Positions 61,010-64,000 of a DNA stretch of 64,000 nucleotides are shown here, in pieces; position 1 is the first letter of the stretch; every line of letters starts with the position of its first letter. The notes below the pieces were generated by a model. It saw nothing but the letters and a program-made list of their open reading frames with translations. It did no database searches and had not been told where the DNA came from. The position numbers and the translations under genes are program-made. Location of the stretch: assembly GCF_932294415.1 (NCBI RefSeq), contig NC_065542.1, positions 637,501 through 701,500 on the forward strand, in the 5' to 3' direction. Origin of the DNA: Quercus robur (Eukaryota; Streptophyta; Magnoliopsida; Fagales; Fagaceae).

Positions 61010-63169
61010 ATGGTTGATAGCTTGGAGGTTAGGATAGCTTGCCCGTCGATCTCCTTTCTTTTTGCGCGTCTAGGGGGGTCTTTGGGTAATTACCCGTTTT
61101 TAGAAAATTTTGTGTACGAGGGCAATAGTCTGAGCGTGGTTTTGGGCGAATTATTGCCCTTGCTCCGTCAATCGCTCAATTGGTTCGAGGGTTTAGGAGG
61201 GAGAGGACTAATGTCTGAGGTTAGGTCTAGTGACCTTGAGACTAGGCTATCATCTAGTGGTGACCCGGCTGAAGGAGATACAGCCGTCTCTGGCCCTCGA
61301 GAGGTTAGGGCTTTTTATGCCCTCAATGAGATTTGTGGTCTGGATGCCGAGACCGTAGGTAGATTCAAGGATAGGTTCCAATTTCCGTCTAGGGTTTGCG
61401 TTCGTCTACCTAGGGAAGAAGATAGGGCCTGTCACTTTTTTCCAGGCGAAATATGCTTTTACGAGTCAACCTTTACTTGCAGGCTTAGGCTCCCCGTCCA
61501 CCCGTTCCTGATGGAACTTTTAGATCACTTTGGTATAGCACCCGGGCAGCTTATGCCTAACTCGTGGAGGATCGTCATCAACTGTATGCAAATATGGTTG
61601 GCCTCCAACGGGGATATGATCAGGATAGGCGAGCTCACCTACCTGTATCGTTTGAAAGAGTCTAAGGAATGGGGGTATTATGAATTAATCCCTTGGGAAA
61701 GAAAAACTAGGATCGTCAAGGGATTGCCCTCGTCATTCAGGTATTGGAAGTCGCGCTTTTTCTTTGTGTCTGGGGACGACTTCGAGACTCAATCCAGCAG
61801 TGATTGGGGTGATATCCCGAGGTTGCTCCGTCGGTGGGGGATCCCGACCTTAGGTGCGTCAGTATTTCTTCCCGTCGTTTCAATTTTGCCAATTTTGAGG
61901 CTCTGGTCTTGCTAACCTCTTGACTTCTTTGTTTGGTATAGTTAAGAGACGGCCCGAACTGAAGAGACGGTATAAGGAACGCATAGAGACTGCGATCGGG
62001 TAAGCTGAGACGATTGAGAGCTGGGACGAACTGGTTGACCCCCGGTCTCTTGCATTTTACAACCTTGGTCCTGACCCGTCTCCCTTCGTTCTTCGTCAGC
62101 TTGGCATTGAAGGAAAAAAGAGTAAGTTTTAACTTCGTCAATGCTGATTCTTCTTATGTATACTTAAGCAATTTTTGACACACTTTCTTCTTGCAGAGAT
62201 GACGACAAAATTCAACAAGGATATGTACGCAAAGATGAGATCAAAGAAGGACGAACCCCTGTCCAATCTGGGGAAGAAGACTGTACGAGTCACCGGGAAG
62301 GGTCCTGCATCCATCCCGCTCAGCATCGTTCCTTCCATAGCTTCCGAAACGACGAGGACTGCCTCCCCGACCGTTTCAATAGAAGAGATTCCTACTCCCG
62401 GCTCTAAAAGGCCGCGTGTGGCTGGCAAAGGGAAGGAGAAGACTGAAACTCGTTCATCCACAATATGGGATGACGAGTCATTGGCCGTAGAAAGAGCTCA
62501 CGAGGTCGTCACTTCAGCGGACTTGAAGGCTCTCTCTGACTTGTCCTTAAACGATGTGGCCTCTCGTCATGTCCACAAACTCGTCCAGGTGTGGGGTTCT
62601 TCCCTCTTCATCATTTTTTTTTCTTTTTTTATGGACGACTTCATAATTCCCTCCAGGTGTTGGGAGAGAGTCTCCATATCACCGCTGAGTACCTCACTCA
62701 AGGGGCCAAGGTGGCGTCTCTGGCAACCCGGATGGAGGCCTTGGAGAAGGAGAACTCTGACCTGAGGACGAACCTGATCACTTCTATGGACGAGGCAACG
62801 ACATTGAAGGAGAAGGTCAAGGTGCTGGAGGACGACCTCAGAGTTGAGCGCAGGTTGACTCACGAGAAGGACGAGCAGCTTCTTGCAGCCAAGGAGAAAC
62901 TTGTGACCATCGCTGCTCGATCCGTGGAGGCTTTCCAGACCACTGACGAGTACAATACCGTGCTCTTCAGTTGGTATTTCAAAGGTTTTGAGCTTCTCCG
63001 GAGGTACATGATCAAGCATCCTTCTGGAGTCAACCTGGAGAGTCTGGATTTGGAGGAAGTTGACAAGGAAATGGCTCTGGAGGAGGCGGCTTCATCTTCT
63101 GCCCCTGGTGATAATGCACCTGAGCCTGTTGCTGACGTACCGGCCAGTGAAGGCACAGCTGATGCTTGA
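61010..63169 (+). pseudogene. RE-B2 antisense gene, one nonsense codon
   Basis: Same four exons as RE-B: 61010-61853, 61942-62121, 62197-62588, 62657-63169, with lengths 844, 180, 392 and 513 and the same GT-AG borders. Exon 2 contains TAA at 62001-62003 where RE-B has a Tyr codon, which would end the protein after about 301 residues, within the region just after the core domain. All other exons are open. The core motifs FPGEICFYES, APGQLMPNSWRIVI and YLYRLKESKEWGYYE and the exon 4 coiled coil are kept. Confidence 0.82.
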
Positions 63170-63434
63170 TTTTTAATACTTAGAAATTTTCCCTTTTGTT
63201 TTATGGTGGGTGCCCGTCTTGTTTTGGGCCTTTTCTTTTTGTAAATCTAATCTTAAAACAGTTAATTTTATTTTGAAAACAATGATAGTGGCCCAGCGGT
63301 TATGGGCTTGAGTGAAGCGTACTTACTTTTCCTCTAGATGTTTTGATTTACATCTGTCTATAACTTTTGTGCTTTGTCAATCAGTTGTTACATTCTGTTT
63401 TGATTTGATGTACTGCGCTCTTTTTTTATTTATC

Positions 63435-63745
63435 GTCAGTAACTTACATCCGTCAAGGCGGAATCTTGTTACTTGGTCTTTTAACCATCTTATTATGGTC
63501 GTCAGTAACTTACATCCGTCAAGGCGGAATCTTGTTACTTAGTCTTTTAACCATCTTATTATGATCGTCAGTAACTTACATCCGTCAAGGCGGAATCTTG
63601 TTACTTAGTCTTTTAACCATCTTATTATGGTCGTCAGTAACTTACATCCGTCAAGGCAGAATCTTGTTACTTAGTTTTTCAATCATGGTCGTTAGTAACT
63701 TACATCCGTCAAGGCGGAATCTTGTTACTTAGTGATTTATAGACC
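63435..63745 (-). repeat. 65-bp tandem array of RE-B2
   Basis: About five copies of the RE-B unit in reverse: GTAACTTACATCCGTCAAGG and CGGAATCTTGTTACTTAGTC. Confidence 0.9.
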
Positions 63746-63833
63746 TCATGGTTGACTAGTACTGCCTGCGCAAAAACATCAGAGGAATAATACTTTTATT
63801 AACTTCAAGAACGAATGCCTTCGTGTATTACAT

Positions 63834-64000
63834 TTACTCATGGTATTTTTTTAAATGCTCAATATTCCAAGGACGAGGGAGCTTTTGTCCGTCCATAGTT
63901 TCCAGATGGTAACTTCCCTGTCTAGAGTAGTGAACGACGCAGTAGGGCCCTTCCCACGTAGGGCCCAGCTTCCCTTGAGTAGGGTCTTTAGTTGCTATAG
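63834..64000 (-). CDS. RE-B2 pol, C-terminal end of integrase (runs off window)
   Basis: On the minus strand the frame ends with a stop at 63836-63834 after LPRPWNIEHLKKYHE and contains GKLGPTWEGPY and HYSRQGSYHLE, matching the last 55 residues of the RE-B polyprotein. No break is seen in this piece. The rest is outside the window. Confidence 0.88.
   Translation of the reverse strand, partial: IATKDPTQGKLGPTWEGPYCVVHYSRQGSYHLETMDGQKLPRPWNIEHLKKYHE

Larger units (their letters stand above)
60003..64000 (-). mobile_element. RE-B2: Tat-lineage element related to RE-B, reverse, truncated by window
   Basis: From left to right: 3' LTR (60003-60484), polypurine tract, antisense gene (now reading +), 65-bp array, and the end of integrase at 63834-64000 (minus). 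LTR and protein sequences are close to RE-B but clearly diverged. The 5' half lies beyond the window, so the target duplication cannot be checked. Confidence 0.92.

Overview
This is a window of plant nuclear DNA, AT-rich and dense in repeats. Spliced genes with GT-AG introns, land-plant gene families (HMA-domain protein, mid-SUN protein), and Tat-type Ty3/gypsy, hAT and Mutator-like elements all point to a flowering plant. The repeat types look like those of a woody eudicot. I would lean to Fagales (oak relatives) from memory of similar LTRs, but I cannot prove it from the sequence alone.

Layout. 1-861: 3' end of an HMA-domain protein gene (+). 862-5900: AT-rich spacer with a foldback MITE, a hAT-like element (1998-3050) and a solo LTR (3488-4096). 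6106-10564: a complete four-exon mid-SUN (SUN3/SUN4-like) gene on the minus strand. This and the HMA gene are the only two host genes I can support. 10565-15744: spacer with a second hAT-like element (14187-15270). 15745-25698: RE-A, a full-length Tat-lineage retrotransposon. 25699-29551: AT-rich spacer with MITE remnants. 29552-35954: RE-C, a non-autonomous LTR element (LARD type) without pol but with 20 copies of an 81-bp repeat. 35955-42571: duplicated spacer carrying a 1.9-kb long-TIR Mutator-like element (39261-41141). 42572-52351: RE-B, a second full-length Tat-lineage element, nearly intact. 52352-60002: duplicated spacer with a solo LTR (54928-55543). 60003-64000: RE-B2, a relative of RE-B in reverse orientation, cut by the window end.

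How the parts work together. The retroelements dominate. RE-A and RE-B have the same plan: LTR, tRNA primer site, gag with a CHHC knuckle, protease, reverse transcriptase, a first RNase H that has lost its catalytic start, a second RNase H, integrase, a tandem-repeat array, then a four-exon gene on the opposite strand, polypurine tract, LTR. RE-B2 shows the same 3' half. The antisense gene is the most interesting item. Its exon 2 is exactly 180 nt in all three copies and its splice phases match. It reads through intact in RE-A and RE-B although gag-pol is broken in both, and in RE-B2 it has one stop. RE-C has no enzymes but carries the same primer-binding-site core as RE-A and RE-B, so it may depend on such elements. 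RE-A has LTRs differing at one of 496 positions while its gag-pol carries four breaks, which suggests it moved recently with help in trans. Spacer around 29-60 kb is itself duplicated two to three times, and the sister copies supply empty sites for RE-C and for the Mutator-like element.
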